DNA of 64,000 bases from Symbiodinium natans (GCA_905221605.1 CAJNDS010002629.1:273788-337787); one strand, 5' to 3'; shown: positions 24,117-36,408, numbered from the stretch's first letter. Made by a program: numbers and translations. Notes: a model not told the origin generated them from the letters alone.

Positions 24117-26521
24117 TGTGGCAATATTATACCGTAATACCGAGTCGGGGGGTCGGACCCAAATGCTTCCGACCCCAAACGCGTTGAAGCAAAACAGTGG
24201 CAATCACTTTAAGCAACTCAAGAGCCTTGAACACTGCAAGCACACAGAACATGTCTAATCGCTGCGGTGACCGTCGTTGGCATCGTCATGGCATTGCCCG
24301 GCCGTCACTAGGACCCACAAGCCCCAATCAACTACAGCAAGGATTATCAAATATTTTTGTATGACTATCAGAAACCACCGCCCCACGTCTTGGCCCAGGT
24401 GACTCGAAGACGCCAGAGCCCAGCCCAGGCGTCTCTGTCAATGAGCATTCAGAGATTTTCTCGTTTTGGGCAGCTTCTGTCGGGCTACGGCAAAGCTCCA
24501 TGAGTCATGTGAGCCGATTCTTGACCAGACGTGTCAGGTGTACTTGTCTAGGGGTTCCCTTTTCCAAGACCCTGAGCGGTTTAGCCCTAAACTCAACGGT
24601 CGACAGGGTACCTGGGACGATCTCTTGGGACCTTTTCAGCTTTCTTTGTTTGAGTGTTGTGGCCTTACAGGGGTAATTTGGATGTGTGTTCTCTGCTCTG
24701 ATGGGTGAGGTCGCCAGCAGCCGGAGGCAGCGACACCAGTCTATGCCTCTGTCCCATGGAATGCTGGCTTGTTCCCTACCGAAGCGGCCCACAGCACAAC
24801 TTTTCCAATATTTCCCTCAGTTCCTATGTTAATCCCTGCTCAGCATTTGCCATTTGCAAGGTCTATTGTAGCATGAAGGTTCTCTGCCACTTTGGTCTGC
24901 AGAACATGACAAGGCGGCAGTATCAGGTAGCAGCAGTCGGCTAGATGAGATGACTTCAACCATGGTATTTCGACAAGCTCTCTAGAAACGTGCCACTGCT
25001 CTCGCATCTTGTATATGGCCTATCCTTCACGATGGAGCCACGAAGGACGCAGGTGTGATTTTCCAGGTTGGGCTAACGCCAGAAAGAGTTATCCACTGCC
25101 ATTCCGGTGGTGGTGGGGCATCTCGGCCTTCAGGGTTCGCAGCATGATCTTACCCGTAGGCTGAATTGATTGCAATGAGTCGTTGTAGCAGAAACACTGA
25201 TCTTACTTTCAGCTAGGCCCTCACCCCTCAGCGTCCAACCAGAAGCCGACGCCTTCAACCAGGCGCCAGTCACCCCACCGGCCCGACCGTTGCTTGCTGA
25301 GGTGGGTTCGGATTTGGGCTCAAGAGCTTTCTGTCGCCAGGGATCAATTATTTGGAGTGTCAAGCATCTGGCAGGACACGACCTGAAGCCCTGCTAGCTG
25401 ACGTCTTGTCATCCTAGGACGCATTGTCCGCTTGGTTGGATTGGTGGTTCAACAATGCTTAAATTGCGGGGAGGCATGTCCTAAAAGCATTGCCTGTCTG
25501 GCGAGAGCGTGTTGTCCTCGAACCGTCGCTAGCTAGATTCTAGATGCTGCCGAAACCAAAATGCATCTCCTTCGAATGACGGATAGGTGGCGGCGGAGCA
25601 TTCGGAGGAGGCACACATCGTTTTGGGTCTCAGCAGATTCTGGGCGGGTGTTCTCCAAAAGCCTGAGTGCCAGCCAGGCTGTGGCTCCCTCGACCGCAGC
25701 CTTGGGGACTGTGAAGGCTCACAGTCCGAACATAAAGCGCCGCTGCAGTAGAGTCACTGTGGGTTTTCTGGTCATCGGCTTCAGCCGCATGATTCTTTCG
25801 GCGTTGGCATAAACAAAACGCGCAGCCCTGAGATGTGCCAAACCCCACCACCAGCGGTACTTCCCCTAGAAGCCGCGTGAAGTATGCGCACCAGAGACAC
25901 TGGCACCCAACGAAGGCTAGAAATAGAACCGTTCAGCCAATCAGTGTTGCTCTCTTGCAACTTACTTGTATCTAATCGTGCCCCAGATCGGGCTTTTGTT
26001 GTCTACTCATGGAAACGAAGTCAGGCAGCAATGCGGATTGTAGGAGTGCCCGCAGTATGCACATCCTCGACAGTCATAAGCAACAGATCTGAAGCACAGC
26101 TTGTAGCGGACAGATGTCCGCTTCGGGGATGTCACAATGTCTTTCAACTTGTACTTGGCTTGGTATATGAGATGACGCACATCCGCATGTAATCGTCAAC
26201 ACTGAACGGGAGTGGGAAGGCCAAAAACATTATTTTCCCAGGCCTCGACATGAGTAAGCTGAAAGTTGCTTGCACACCGTTTGCACGACAAGCCGTAGTT
26301 AGAGCCTCTGGATCAACCTGCGCACGAAAGGCCATCCCAGCGCCAGACCCGCCAACGATGGGAGAGGCGATCTTCGTAGCGCCGGGAGTCGCTGGGCATC
26401 CAGAGCGAACCCTGAAGACTCGATAGGCTCCGACAGACCACAAGCCCATACTACCCCAACCTCCGTGCCGACATACAGCAAAGGACACCACACCGATTAA
26501 TTAACCGCAAACCGGCGGCTT

Positions 26522-26770
26522 ATGGACTGCAGTCACCCCCCGAAACTCCGCAGCCTGCTGCCCTCGACCTTGGAGAAACTAAATTTCAACCTTGTTGACA
26601 GTCAGGCGGCGAGTCCTTTGCCGTTGTCCGCTGCTGACGAGGCGTGCGTTGTCCAAAACTTTGTGCAGAAAGGATGGAATGGCCATCGTGATCAGACGCA
26701 GATGTCAAACAAACTACGTGTTGGTTCACGGGCGCCACGTGGTGTGTCGCGGGTTATGCAAGAAGCGTGA
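26522..26770 (+). CDS. uncharacterised ORF, 82 codons
   Basis: The ATG frame reads NLVDSQAASPLPLSAADEAC and then VVQNFVQKGWNGHRDQTQMS, with a basic C-terminal tail (SRAPRGVSRVMQEA). The stop overlaps the start of the next protein-like frame at 26,767. The two may be pieces of one gene separated by a frameshift or an unrecognised intron, but that is inference. No family recognised. Confidence 0.2.
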   Translation: MDCSHPPKLRSLLPSTLEKLNFNLVDSQAASPLPLSAADEACVVQNFVQKGWNGHRDQTQMSNKLRVGSRAPRGVSRVMQEA

Positions 26771-27024
26771 TGATGCATGCCTGGCTTTCGCCGGCTGCAT
26801 ACCTGTGTCAGTTCAAGGTTAGGAACTGTTCAACAGCTGAACCGCTGAGTGATGCAACCAGAATTCAGGGGCAGAATGGTTCCCAGCATGTGGCTTCCAG
26901 TCCAAAAGAGCAACAAGTTGAAGCGAGAAACTGTGTAGATAGACAAATGCTTCAGCACTGCCTTTTCCGGAAAGATTCCTTTCACGACCAGGTTTCTGGT
27001 CATGTGCAAAAATTCGGAAGCTAG
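26767..27024 (+). CDS. uncharacterised ORF, 85 codons
   Basis: A GTG at 26,767 or an ATG at 26,770 opens the frame, in a different phase from the preceding one. The reading is polar and charged, for example STAEPLSDATRIQGQNGSQH and KEQQVEARNCVDRQMLQHCL. An acceptor-like AG lies before GTTCAAGGTTAGG near 26,810-26,820. A coding origin is plausible but unproven. Confidence 0.2.
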   Translation: MMMHAWLSPAAYLCQFKVRNCSTAEPLSDATRIQGQNGSQHVASSPKEQQVEARNCVDRQMLQHCLFRKDSFHDQVSGHVQKFGS

Positions 27025-29406
27025 AGGTTGAAAGTCAAACCTATGACCCAGCCATACTCCTTTTTTCCAGTGAAGATCTCCCCCTTCAAAGGTCCCTAGC
27101 CTGTTGCGGTGAATCCTCGTTTTTGAACTTGGAAAGGCGGCTGTGGCACCTACGTTGCCACCAACGCTTGCCTCGGTGGAGGCCCATGCTTCTCCTTGAC
27201 CGCGAGCCAGTTTTTAGGTCCAACCAGACAACCCTCACATGTCAAGCTTGCTAGATGCTGCTAGATAGTCGCGACAGGGCTTAGTGCAGTCCAGACCCTG
27301 GCTTGAAATGTGACCTTCTGCCTCCAAGCATGTCATGGAGTCATGGACTAGGGCTCTCTGGAAAGATGTTCGTTGCGTGTTAGACACGCAAAGCAGGCCG
27401 TAAGCAGGCCCACAAACAAGGGATCCTGTATTGTATTTGTCAGTTATCTTCCTCGGGAAGCGAATGGATGTGGCACGCCGCGAAACTACACCTATGCTTG
27501 CTGTCCTTTGAATGAAGCCATTCTCGAAGAGTATCGCGGTATCTTGTGTTCCTGCGATGGATGGCGACCTTGGAATCCTTATAGAAGCAGTCTAAGTTAA
27601 GTTCTCATATTGTGGGTTTTAAATACTTGCATATGCTGGTCCTGAGCCTTGTCAGCAGTCGCCGAGCCTGCCTTCAAGTCACAGGCGCTCTCGCGCTCAA
27701 AGCTTCTGTCTTCAGGTGGCAGCACCGCCGCCGCCTCCTGCGGAGGTCCCGGAAGCAGTGGATGCGGCGCTGAGAGCTTGTTTTTGAACAAACCAACGAG
27801 AACTCGTCCGAATCTCGCGTGTCCGAGCCGCGAGAGTGAGAGTCCAATCTGCGATTGATTCGGTGTGGCTCTTCGGATGTCGGCTCTTGCTCGCAGCTTC
27901 GGAATTTGCGGCGGGATGCTCTGAGAGCTCCAGTGCCTCGAAAGTAGAGATGTAGTGCCTCGTAGGACGTCTGGAGCTGCGCTAACTTGAAGATCATGAA
28001 CATCGACTTTTGTCTGTGAGTGGTTGGGGAGTGTTTTGCGCTGTTTGGGTCCATGCTGGCATAATTTGGGCATTGGGGGCTTGTGACAGTCTCACCTTCA
28101 ATGGCTGTGCCTACGAGAGCGGCTTACTTGAGGGTTCTGAAGGGTTCAAGGTTTGGCTTGCGGAGTGGATCAGGTCGAAGTGCCAGCGGAGCTCGTCACG
28201 GAAACTGAGGCCTTTTGGTCTGTCGGTTTTCTCAAGTAAGCTGACAAGCTTCGAAGCAAGGGATGCCCTCAGCTATGATGCTGAGAAGGGTTGATGCTGA
28301 GACGCCCTGCTTCCCTTTTTTTCTTGGGCAAACGGCACGCCTTATCCTTGGCAAATGGCTCTTCCCTCTTGTGCCCTGGCAAACTGGCAGGTATTGGCAG
28401 ATCTTCGCACTATCTACACACGCCTCTCCCATAAGAATCGAAGAGCCGACATGGAAGGTTCCCATCCCTTTGGAGCGCTCGACTTCTCGCACCGAGGCCT
28501 CAGGGCGATGCAAGAAACCTAGGGGAGTGTCGATTGTGTCTCCAAGGTCATGATAAGTGCCTGAGAAGTAGCTATGTTTGGAAGGAATGAAGCCCGTCAG
28601 GGATGTCTGGCGATGGCCAGGGGACCATGTGAAGGCTTTGGGGGCTTCACACGAGCAGGTTATAATCCTCGCCCCATTGTGGGTGCACATATGGGCGACG
28701 GTGACTTACTGAGTGCTCTCTTGTGGGACTTTGGAATGCAGGCCGTGCATACGCCAACGATTTGCGATCCTGCAGCTGTTGCAGCAGAGGCCCTCGCGTT
28801 CCTGCAGCCGTGGTAGAGTTCCAGAATCTTGCGGTTCAGCCGTTCAGCCCAGACCCTCGAACCTGAAAAAGCTTCAGCCTGAAAGTCCAAAAGCCAAGCC
28901 TTGGAAGTCCTATTTAGCTTGGCGACTTGGCGGTTTCTGGTCAGAAGACGCTGTACAACCTGGTTACATTCATGGGACATCCCTACCGAATTCGTGACCT
29001 CCAAGTCAGGTAAAAGTGTCTTCAACATCTGCCTGAGCCAAGTGGGTTGCGGATCCCAAGAGTCCTGAGCCTGAGAGGCCCTGCGCTCGGCCGTTGGGCG
29101 TCGCGACACTGTGGCACTGCGGGCGGCTCTGAACGAGGTGGGTCTGGGGCCCTGGGGCAAGCTGAGGGCTCTCCAAAGGCCATAGGATCGACGTGTTTAG
29201 CCTTGCAGTACGTAGTTTCGGGTTCAAGAGTTGGATGTTTTCAGGGCTGGCAGACTGCTTGTGGAGTCGAACTTGGAGAGGCTTCCTTATGCTTTCTTGT
29301 ACAGCGTGTCGGTGCTCCTTGGGTCGTATCGAAGCAGAGCACTTGCGAACTATTGCGAATGTGGAAGTGGTTGAATGGGTTTCTTGCAATCAAGCCGGTA
29401 AAGACA

Positions 29407-29520
29407 CAAGGTTTACCTGAAGCATCATCTTCGGAGGCAGTGCCTGCGGGGACCAGTTGGGAGCTCATTGAGTGGCTGCCTGAGTCAGACTCGCGCGCTT
29501 TTGTGCATCGAGGGCATTAA
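29407..29520 (+). CDS. candidate C-terminal exon, 37 codons
   Basis: The last part of a 157-codon frame reads EASSSEAVPAGTSWELIEWL and ends with SDSRAFVHRGH and a TAA. This part is much more protein-like than the upstream portion of the frame, as expected of a terminal exon preceded by an intron. The acceptor is not certain (a CAAG lies just upstream). Unknown family. Confidence 0.15.
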   Translation, partial: QGLPEASSSEAVPAGTSWELIEWLPESDSRAFVHRGH

Positions 29521-31616
29521 GGCTGGTCTAGAGCTAGCCCCCCTTATACATCCAACTGGGCGCGTAATTGTCCATGTCATTGTAGTGGCCTTGAGCTAGT
29601 GCCGGCTGCCTGCCCAACGACATGCCAGCGATTTTGCAATATTTCCGGATATGTGCTGTTTTCAATCATCGCAGGTACATTCCATGCGACACCATGGGTT
29701 ATCATGGGGCAATTTCACAGTCACTCTCCGCATCTTTCCTTTCAGTTGGCTTAAAGCCTTCGAATTCCGAATGCCGAACAGTTAGAACCATCAGCCCTCT
29801 CAAGGGTCGGTTTGCCGCGCCTCCTGTTTTTTGAGCTTAGGATTCGGCATTCGGGGGCTTGCGGGGGCTTGGAAGGTAATTTGGGGAAAGAGAAGAAGGA
29901 GCGAAGGATGGGGTGGAATGCTTGTATCCGAGGCCCTCTGAGCCATAGATGGCCCATGGGGTAGTGGACGATCTTGATACAAGGCACAAAACATCTGACC
30001 CCAAAGTCCCTGTATAGGTAACATCATGAGCTTATAAGCTATTCATTGCATGTGCGCGCGGCCCTGCCGACTGCCGAAATCACTCTGCACCTTAGCCTGT
30101 CTGCATCACCCAAGCCACAAGCCCAAGAGCGCCAAAGCCCGTAGCTGCATTGACGTGAAGCTCTATGCTGTACATACCATGCCAGAATGCACAGTGAAGG
30201 TGGGCACACGACAGAAGCAGAGACATCGAACACGAGGCGGCGGTTGTGCTGCAGTGTTGCTATTTAGTTGTGCCCTAGGGCTTCGGGCTTAGTTAGATGA
30301 GCCTTTCGAGTTGGAAACTACCTTCCATCGTTTTTGTTCCCAGAGAGAATAACCGGCTGCGTGGCTTTAAACCCTCGGCATTGTGGCCCACGTAACGTCG
30401 AGTACTGGCTATGGTGTGTCATCCGCATCAGGGCTAATTCGGCCCGCCTTGCATGTTGTTCGGGGAACAGGGCTACTTTTACAATATATGCATTAGTTAC
30501 CATTAGTTGGGTGAGGGCGGTGCATCAGCATGCCACTTCCTGTCAGTTCTAGCAACTGATGTGCGCTCTGGGCAGAACCAGAAGCAGCCACCTGAAGCCC
30601 GAAAACCAGCGGCATCGCCTCAGAAGATTTCCCTCCAACGATGGGCCTCCCAGAAGCAGCGCTGCAGCGAAGATCACGACAGCAAGTTGCGAAGGCCAAA
30701 TTCGCAATGTGTCGGATTCATACTAGTTAACCCACTGACTGATGCATCAAGGCCTGGGGCAATCGGCTGCAGGAGCGTGGGAGGGAAGGGGTGATGTATA
30801 TGTCACCGATGTAATATACGTATCTGAGCAGCGGAGACACCGCCTTCATGACACACACGGAGAGTAAATACGTGTGCGTCTCATGTGCGAGACCGTCACG
30901 AATCCATGTCCCGAAAGCATAATGAAAGGCTGGAAGCACAAACAACTTGGAGAGCTTCTTGACTCTCTGGACTGTAGAGTCGAAACCCAAATGAATGCCC
31001 CGCAGAGTGCACTGATGCAGAGGAGCTCGCTCTAGCAGCTCTGAACAAGGTCCTTGCCCGGACTGGCGCCAGGGGGCCTGGCAGGTTGAGCAGGTCTTTG
31101 AGTCCCCGCATCCCCTTCTAGGCGTTCTCAAACTGAGCTCTCCAAGGCTTCGGCTGAGGCGCTTTCAGCCGCCTGCGAATATGCCTGGGAGGCAGGGCCC
31201 GAAAGTCTCTCTCTCCAGAGCTCCTCTGCATATTCAAGAAAGGTACACTGTCCAAGTTCTTTGATACTGAAACGGGAATCCCTGTGTCATTGACCGCGGG
31301 GCCTGAAACCCGAATCAGCACAACCCTGCAAGTTTCACCCGGAACCTTTGTTGGCCAGACCCAACCGGGGTATCCCTCGAAAGCAGCCCGGGGTTGTTCT
31401 GGAATCTTGTTTGGGGGTGATGGTGATGCATGGGTTTAAGGTACTGCTGGTCCGGTTCCTGTTCCTTTCTGCTGGCTCGAGCTCGGCATGATTTCTTTTT
31501 GGGGTCCACTTGGTCGTTTGCTTTTTTTCGCACCCTCGGTGTGGGGTTGTTAGAAAACTGAATTCTTCTCCTCGCCCGGTCTACTTCGCCCGGTCTACTC
31601 CTCGCCCAAACCCAGA

Positions 31617-31913
31617 GTGCCCAACCCCAGCCGAGAGTGTCCGGGTGGGGATATTCGAAGTAAAATATTTTTTGAAGAGGGCTCGGCAGTGCTCAGCTAT
31701 AAAGAATCCGAAAACATGTGCGGGTGTAAACCCGCGACGGGGGGCAACAAAAGTCAAAAGTCACCGGTTTTGAATGTCGGAAGGGTTGAGCCGATTGGCT
31801 TTCACGAAGCTGGCAGTCCTGCAGGCAGGCGTCCCTGCCGAGCTCCTGGAGCCCGCACGCGAGGTGGCTGTCACGTGATTGGAATAATGGTTTCGTGTAG
31901 CGTTGTGGGGTGA
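31617..31913 (+). CDS. uncharacterised ORF, 98 codons
   Basis: A plus-strand frame without an upstream ATG. It reads GDIRSKIFFEEGSAVLSYKE and then a Gly/Lys/Pro-rich stretch ending GGCHVIGIMVSCSVVG. The composition is protein-like with moderate codon bias. No splice consensus is convincing and no family is recognised. Confidence 0.15.
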   Translation: MPNPSRECPGGDIRSKIFFEEGSAVLSYKESENMCGCKPATGGNKSQKSPVLNVGRVEPIGFHEAGSPAGRRPCRAPGARTRGGCHVIGIMVSCSVVG

Positions 31914-32274
31914 GAACTTCCGGAGTTACGCATGTTTATGGGCTTCTTTGTAAGTATACTCAGAATATTCTTAGGGCCCAGATGTCTTCTCAACACTTCT
32001 TCGCCTTCCGGCCAATGTACTCCTAAAGCTCCGCGCAGGGCTCATCCCAAGACCATCCTAAACCCCAGAGGCAGTGGCACTGGTCTCTAGACCCCAACTC
32101 CCGAGAGGAATGTGGTCGCCGGCAGTTCCGCCAGGCAGCGGAGGAGGTGCGCCAGGTCGATCCAGGTCGTGAGGGTAAAAAGATCAGGAGTTCAGGGGCC
32201 ATTGCGACAAGACCATATACTATAAACGGACGTTGTTCTGTTGCCTCCTTGCCAAAGGACCTTGTTGTTTTTTT

Positions 32275-32290
32275 GGGGGGCGGGGGGGGG
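32275..32290 (+). repeat. interrupted poly(G), G6-C-G9
   Basis: A seven-T run is followed by six G, one C and nine G. Confidence 0.85.
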
Positions 32291-32435
32291 TGTCAAGTAT
32301 CAGTGCCTAGGAGTCGCATGAACCGAAACTGTTTGGCAAGAGTTGCCTTGTCCCGTCCAGGCCCTCCTCACCGCCCTGGCCCAGCGAAGCGCCGTAGAAA
32401 CCCTGGAGCCGGCCTCCGAGAGGGAGTTTAAGTAT

Positions 32436-32687
32436 TCAAGAGCCGCTCCTTGTGCCTGCTTCCTTCGAAATGTACTTTGACTTCAGAGCTTCAGCTTCAG
32501 GTGGGGTGGGGACTCCATCAAGTGACATCACGTGCTCTTGTATTGGGCTAGCAGGTCCAATGTCCAGAGGTTGGACTACAAGTAATGCTGCACCACCAGC
32601 TAGCCCTTCGTTTTGAAGAGATTCTCTATCAGAAAATGGCTTGACGAGCAACTTTTCCGAGATCATTGGCCTGTTTTCATCTAGCAT
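32436..32687 (-). CDS. uncharacterised ORF, 83 codons, minus strand
   Basis: The ATG frame on the minus strand reads RPMISEKLLVKPFSDRESLQ and then EGLAGGAALLVVQPLDIGP, ending in a charged tail. It is one of the most protein-like minus-strand frames. A second frame upstream on the same strand (32,740-32,928, 62 codons) is also plausible (MPMLIDDGSQPLLTLAEAN). They could be remnants of one gene. I recognise neither. Confidence 0.2.
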   Translation of the reverse strand: MLDENRPMISEKLLVKPFSDRESLQNEGLAGGAALLVVQPLDIGPASPIQEHVMSLDGVPTPPEAEALKSKYISKEAGTRSGS

Positions 32688-33001
32688 TAGTCTTGCTATG
32701 TTTATAGGCTTTGCCGATCAACTTTAGTTAGTAGGTTTTTCATTGGCCTATATTGGCCTCAGCTAAAGTTAGCAGTGGCTGGCTTCCATCATCAATAAGC
32801 ATTGGCATACAGATCCACAAAACAGTCTTGATCCAACGGCACCTTACCATGAGATTTTGAAGCCCAATTGAGAGAACTTTACAAGGGCAGAGGTAGGAAC
32901 CAACCGAAACTGCACCATCCAGGGTCACAGAGTTAAACGTTCCGACCGAAATTGTAGCAAAGTACTTGCCGGACTTGGTACCACTTTAAAACCTGCAAGG
33001 T

Positions 33002-33436
33002 ATGGACAACTCTGACGTCCGAGCGTGCTTGCATGTTGTCAAGGAAATTTGCAGCAGCAGGTCAGAGGTGAGCGATGCAAGTAGTGTGGGGAGGTCTTGC
33101 TTTACTTGGTATCCGATCCATACTACGCATGGGACTACAGAACACATCGGCCCTCGGTCTGAAGGAATCGCTTTCCAACCCAGGCCAGTTCTCCAGCGGG
33201 CGGAGAAGGTCACTTGCATGTGTATTCTTGCAGTTCGAATGCTGTTGGACGGGAGGGTTGGGGGTTCCATTCTAAGCGAAAGAGCACCGAACGGTCCTAG
33301 AGCGAAAGTCCTCGCAACAAAGGTGCTCAGCACCATGTACGACCATGCAAGTAGAAGCTTGCTAGCCCCCCTTCAGACGGTTTCTTTCAATCCAGAGCGG
33401 GGATGGCACACTAGCCAATCATCCTGTGTGCCCTAA
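33002..33436 (+). CDS. uncharacterised ORF, 144 codons, first of a plus-strand series
   Basis: The ATG frame begins MDNSDVRACLHVVKEICSSR and continues with varied composition, including GGSILSERAPNGPRAKVLAT. It is followed on the same strand by protein-like frames at 33,486 and 34,148, which could be exons of one gene or pieces of a decayed one. The opposite strand is also open over most of this interval (116 codons), which lowers confidence. No domain recognised. Confidence 0.2.
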   Translation: MDNSDVRACLHVVKEICSSRSEVSDASSVGRSCFTWYPIHTTHGTTEHIGPRSEGIAFQPRPVLQRAEKVTCMCILAVRMLLDGRVGGSILSERAPNGPRAKVLATKVLSTMYDHASRSLLAPLQTVSFNPERGWHTSQSSCVP

Positions 33437-33485
33437 TGCGCTTCTGCCGGAGTGTGCTTTGTTGGCGAGCCGGTTTCATCTGTAG

Positions 33486-33818
33486 ATGGCAGTGAACTCA
33501 GCCGCTTGCCAGGCCTCCGTTTCGCAGGAACTTCTGCATCATGCCCGTCAGCGTATTGAGGACATCCGTGTCGGATTCGGCAGGAATAGCAGTGACACTA
33601 CTCTGATTCTGTATGGCCATTCCGATTGTTTAGCTATCATCTTGAGTCGGTGCAAAGCTTTGCATGGTATCTGCGACCCCGAGATGGGCGCGACAACGCC
33701 TTTCCTGCTCTGCACAAACGAGGTTGCGTCAACCGGCTGGAGACTTTCATCTGAAGTAATCCTAAGGTGTGTCTGCAATTTTGCAGCACATGAACATGCA
33801 AGCCGAACCGCTTCGTGA
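33486..33818 (+). CDS. uncharacterised ORF, 110 codons, second of the series
   Basis: It starts with ATG fifty bases after the preceding stop. The reading includes RQRIEDIRVGFGRNSSDTTL and ILYGHSDCLAIILSRCKALH, alternating hydrophobic and polar stretches as in a globular fold. It ends at a TGA after EHASRTAS. No family recognised. The link to its neighbours is inferred from strand and spacing only. Confidence 0.2.
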   Translation: MAVNSAACQASVSQELLHHARQRIEDIRVGFGRNSSDTTLILYGHSDCLAIILSRCKALHGICDPEMGATTPFLLCTNEVASTGWRLSSEVILRCVCNFAAHEHASRTAS

Positions 33819-34147
33819 CACTTGTCTTGCAGAGCTTGCATAGGATAAGCCTTGCTGGGTTTTGGCATCCGCGCCCCCAAAGGTCGATGTATTTGCTGTG
33901 TCGATTAGCAAACTGGAGAAGATGTTGAAGCCATTTGAAGCCGATTGGCTGGGAGCTTGCAGGACCTTCGCCACAGTACGCCCGCCACCGAGTCATGTGC
34001 TGGTCCTCTGCATCTATTGGAAGCTCTTGTGAATGGATGATGCAGCCATATGCAGCTTGTCTGTGGGAAGGCTCGATTCTAGATAGTCTTACAGAAATAC
34101 CTGGTGAAGGTAGAAATCGTGCAGGTAATTAATAAGTTCTGTGCTGG

Positions 34148-34411
34148 ATGGTCGCTTCTGGTGGAGGCAGTGGCACGGTCGAATCCGGTCGAAGATTCAC
34201 TGCGACGGTCTCGCTAGGGAAGAGGTTTGTCCTTAGAAGTGCTTGGTACTATCCGCAGCTGTTTGCAACATTTTGCAACGCAAGCAGGGCCAAGACTCTA
34301 TACCTAAAGAATGCAACAACAATCGTTGACCCCAAAGTGAACTGGGTTGAGCTTGGAATGAGGAACGCTTTCCTTGATGTGCAAGTGACACATTTCTCGA
34401 CTAGCGAATGA
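34148..34411 (+). CDS. uncharacterised ORF, 87 codons, third of the series
   Basis: The ATG frame reads TVESGRRFTATVSLGKRFVL and then AKTLYLKNATTIVDPKVNWV, followed by ELGMRNAFLDVQVTHF. The alternating beta-like pattern is convincing by eye. It could be an exon or a short protein. Upstream AGs at GTGCAG|GTAATTAATAAG are donor-like, not acceptor-like. No recognised family. Confidence 0.2.
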   Translation: MVASGGGSGTVESGRRFTATVSLGKRFVLRSAWYYPQLFATFCNASRAKTLYLKNATTIVDPKVNWVELGMRNAFLDVQVTHFSTSE

Positions 34412-35918
34412 ACCGCACTTGCCAGCTTGAAGCACACCCCTCATTTAGACAGCAGCCACCACCCAAAAGCATAGACCCACTTCAGCTTAAGACCACTTTA
34501 CCTGGGCCAGTCCTGTGTCTCCCAAACTTCAGCCTCAGCCTGCACGCTATACCTGCCCCCTCGTCCACGTGACTTCCACCGCAATGGCAGATTTGCAACT
34601 CGCCTCCAACATCTCACAGCTCAGAGGGGATACTTATAAGGCCCACAGATGCTTCACAACATGTCACAGGTGTTTGTCCCTTGTGGGGATTTCGACGATT
34701 CTTGTACTCATTTCGGCAAGCTCATTCTTGTAAGGCTTAGCAGCCTAAGCCTGTGCTGCACCTGCCTTCTTTGCCGACATCTTGAGGCAAACGCCTGCCG
34801 TGTATTCGGCTCTGGGTGAGCACCTTGCTGAATTTCACCCTCTTTTAGCTTGTACAGGGCTCCGGGGTTGCAAGGTGTGTTGCTTGCGGGTTTCCGGAAG
34901 CTCCACTCTTCCTGATAGGATCCGTTGCAAGTGTGCAGGAGGGATTTGGTTCACTGACAGGTGCTGCCATGAGCAGCCTTCAGTCTAAGCCTAGGATGAC
35001 GGTGTGAACGGCGGACTCCCGAAAGCAAACATCTCCAGAACCTGCGCCACTTCACAGGCCCAAGAATGCCCAACACCATTTAGGCTTCGCAGTTATTGAT
35101 TGTGTTTCCTGATCCCGACGGCAAAGGGTGACTTGTCGAGTTGCCCGGAACTTCCACAGAACGAGGCGCCCTCCGCTGTTGGGCTGGGGCATGGAGCGTG
35201 CTGGTGCCGAAAGCCAGTCAGCCGCAGTGGGCCACCCGAAGCCCCAGACCTATAATTACACTGTTACTTCTGAGGGTTGTTGGGCTTGGCCGGGTTTGTG
35301 CAGTTGAGGGCGTGACCTTATTTCTTAAGATACTTCAGCTGTGCATCACGCTGACCTGGCACGTCCGAGGCGTGAGAGAGCAATTTTGACAAGGCCATAA
35401 TGATTTGCGGGACCGAAGCTCATTGATCTTCCGCAGTTTCTTGAGGCTAGTTGATACGCGGGGTTTTGGTGGGGACTGCAGGTTGAGACTCGGAAGCCCC
35501 CGAACTGAACGAAGTATGTGATCCCCGGTGCCAGGAATGTAGTCCGGGTAAGCCCCCCGTCACCACTACAGTACCCGACCCTTTGTACACTATGCAACAG
35601 CTCCGCAAAACGATTCACGCTACACAAATTCGCCTGGGTGACACCTGACCATGTAACTAGCCCTGGCCATGCGCTCACGGCTCACTCCACTGAGGAGAGG
35701 TGTCCCACAGCATGTACCTTCTGCTACATTCCGAGATGGTGGCATCTTTGAGGGACCCTTTGGTCGCAAGCACCACCTTTTGAGCGAAGTAGCATAGAGG
35801 CTTTTATGAGTGAGACGAAGAGTAAATCTGCCCACTGTTTAGTACTTGGCTCTCGCGGAAGCGGAAGAGAGCATGTCAGGGGCACCCACGGTAGAAGGTA
35901 TGTCACAAACATTGTTTA

Positions 35919-36311
35919 TTGAGACTGATGCCCGTCAAGACAGCACAGTGCTGCGTTAAGTCCAACACATCGGGGAGAAATCGCAATAGGCTTGTTTGCA
36001 GGTCTTGCCGGTTTCTACAAAGAGCGGCCATCATGTACTCACAGTCTCCATCTTTGGCACGCTCTGCTTGTTGGGCTGACAACCCTCGAAGCCCAGCCTC
36101 TGTTGACGCATCGCAGGAGCAGGGAAGTGAACAAGCAGAGGTGGGATACTCAAGTTGGCTGAAATTGAAACGACTGAAACCCTCCCAATGTCTTCAGAAG
36201 GTTTCGCGAGCAGAGCTCGGGGTCTCCAGGGCTTCAGGGTTATTGATGGACTCAGACACGTGCCACCACAAAATCAACAAAGCACTTGTTTTCGAGAGTC
36301 AACTCGATTAA
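35919..36311 (+). CDS. uncharacterised ORF, 130 codons
   Basis: A frame open from a TTG at 35,919, with the first ATG at 35,928. It reads SPSLARSACWADNPRSPASV and then SSWLKLKRLKPSQCLQKVSR. It is Ser, Arg and Lys rich. The length is within what chance allows for this much sequence. No domain recognised. Confidence 0.2.
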   Translation: MRLMPVKTAQCCVKSNTSGRNRNRLVCRSCRFLQRAAIMYSQSPSLARSACWADNPRSPASVDASQEQGSEQAEVGYSSWLKLKRLKPSQCLQKVSRAELGVSRASGLLMDSDTCHHKINKALVFESQLD

Positions 36312-36408
36312 GGCCTTTGTTGAGCTCTGCTCCCGGGCAGCCCCGGATCGCAATTCTAAGAGGTCATGCTTGCGTAGACTCAAAAGTCAAAAGCGCGGGA
36401 TGCGAGCA

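Larger units (their letters stand above)
14348..26521. other. gene-poor unique sequence, block 2
   Basis: Mostly unique sequence with balanced composition. Open frames reach 176 codons (minus strand 23,482-24,012) without recognisable content. Candidate exons at 16,393, 18,698, 19,855 and 23,937 are listed separately. Another frame at 21,477-21,665 has a plausible first half (GIEVAVRQYSTQQTTQSTS). Simple tracts: 12 T at 16,934-16,945 followed by AG, (GAA)n at 19,788-19,810, 14 G at 21,957-21,970, (GAA)n at 22,645-22,662, 18 C at 23,047-23,064. I see no RNA gene or mobile element. Confidence 0.55.

Noticed and set aside
30727..31131. Minus-strand frame with VKKLSKLFVLPAFHYAFGTW, faintly like the end of a non-LTR reverse transcriptase
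   Set aside because: None of the diagnostic polymerase motifs (for example YxDD) is present nearby, and the similarity is too short to support a retro-element.
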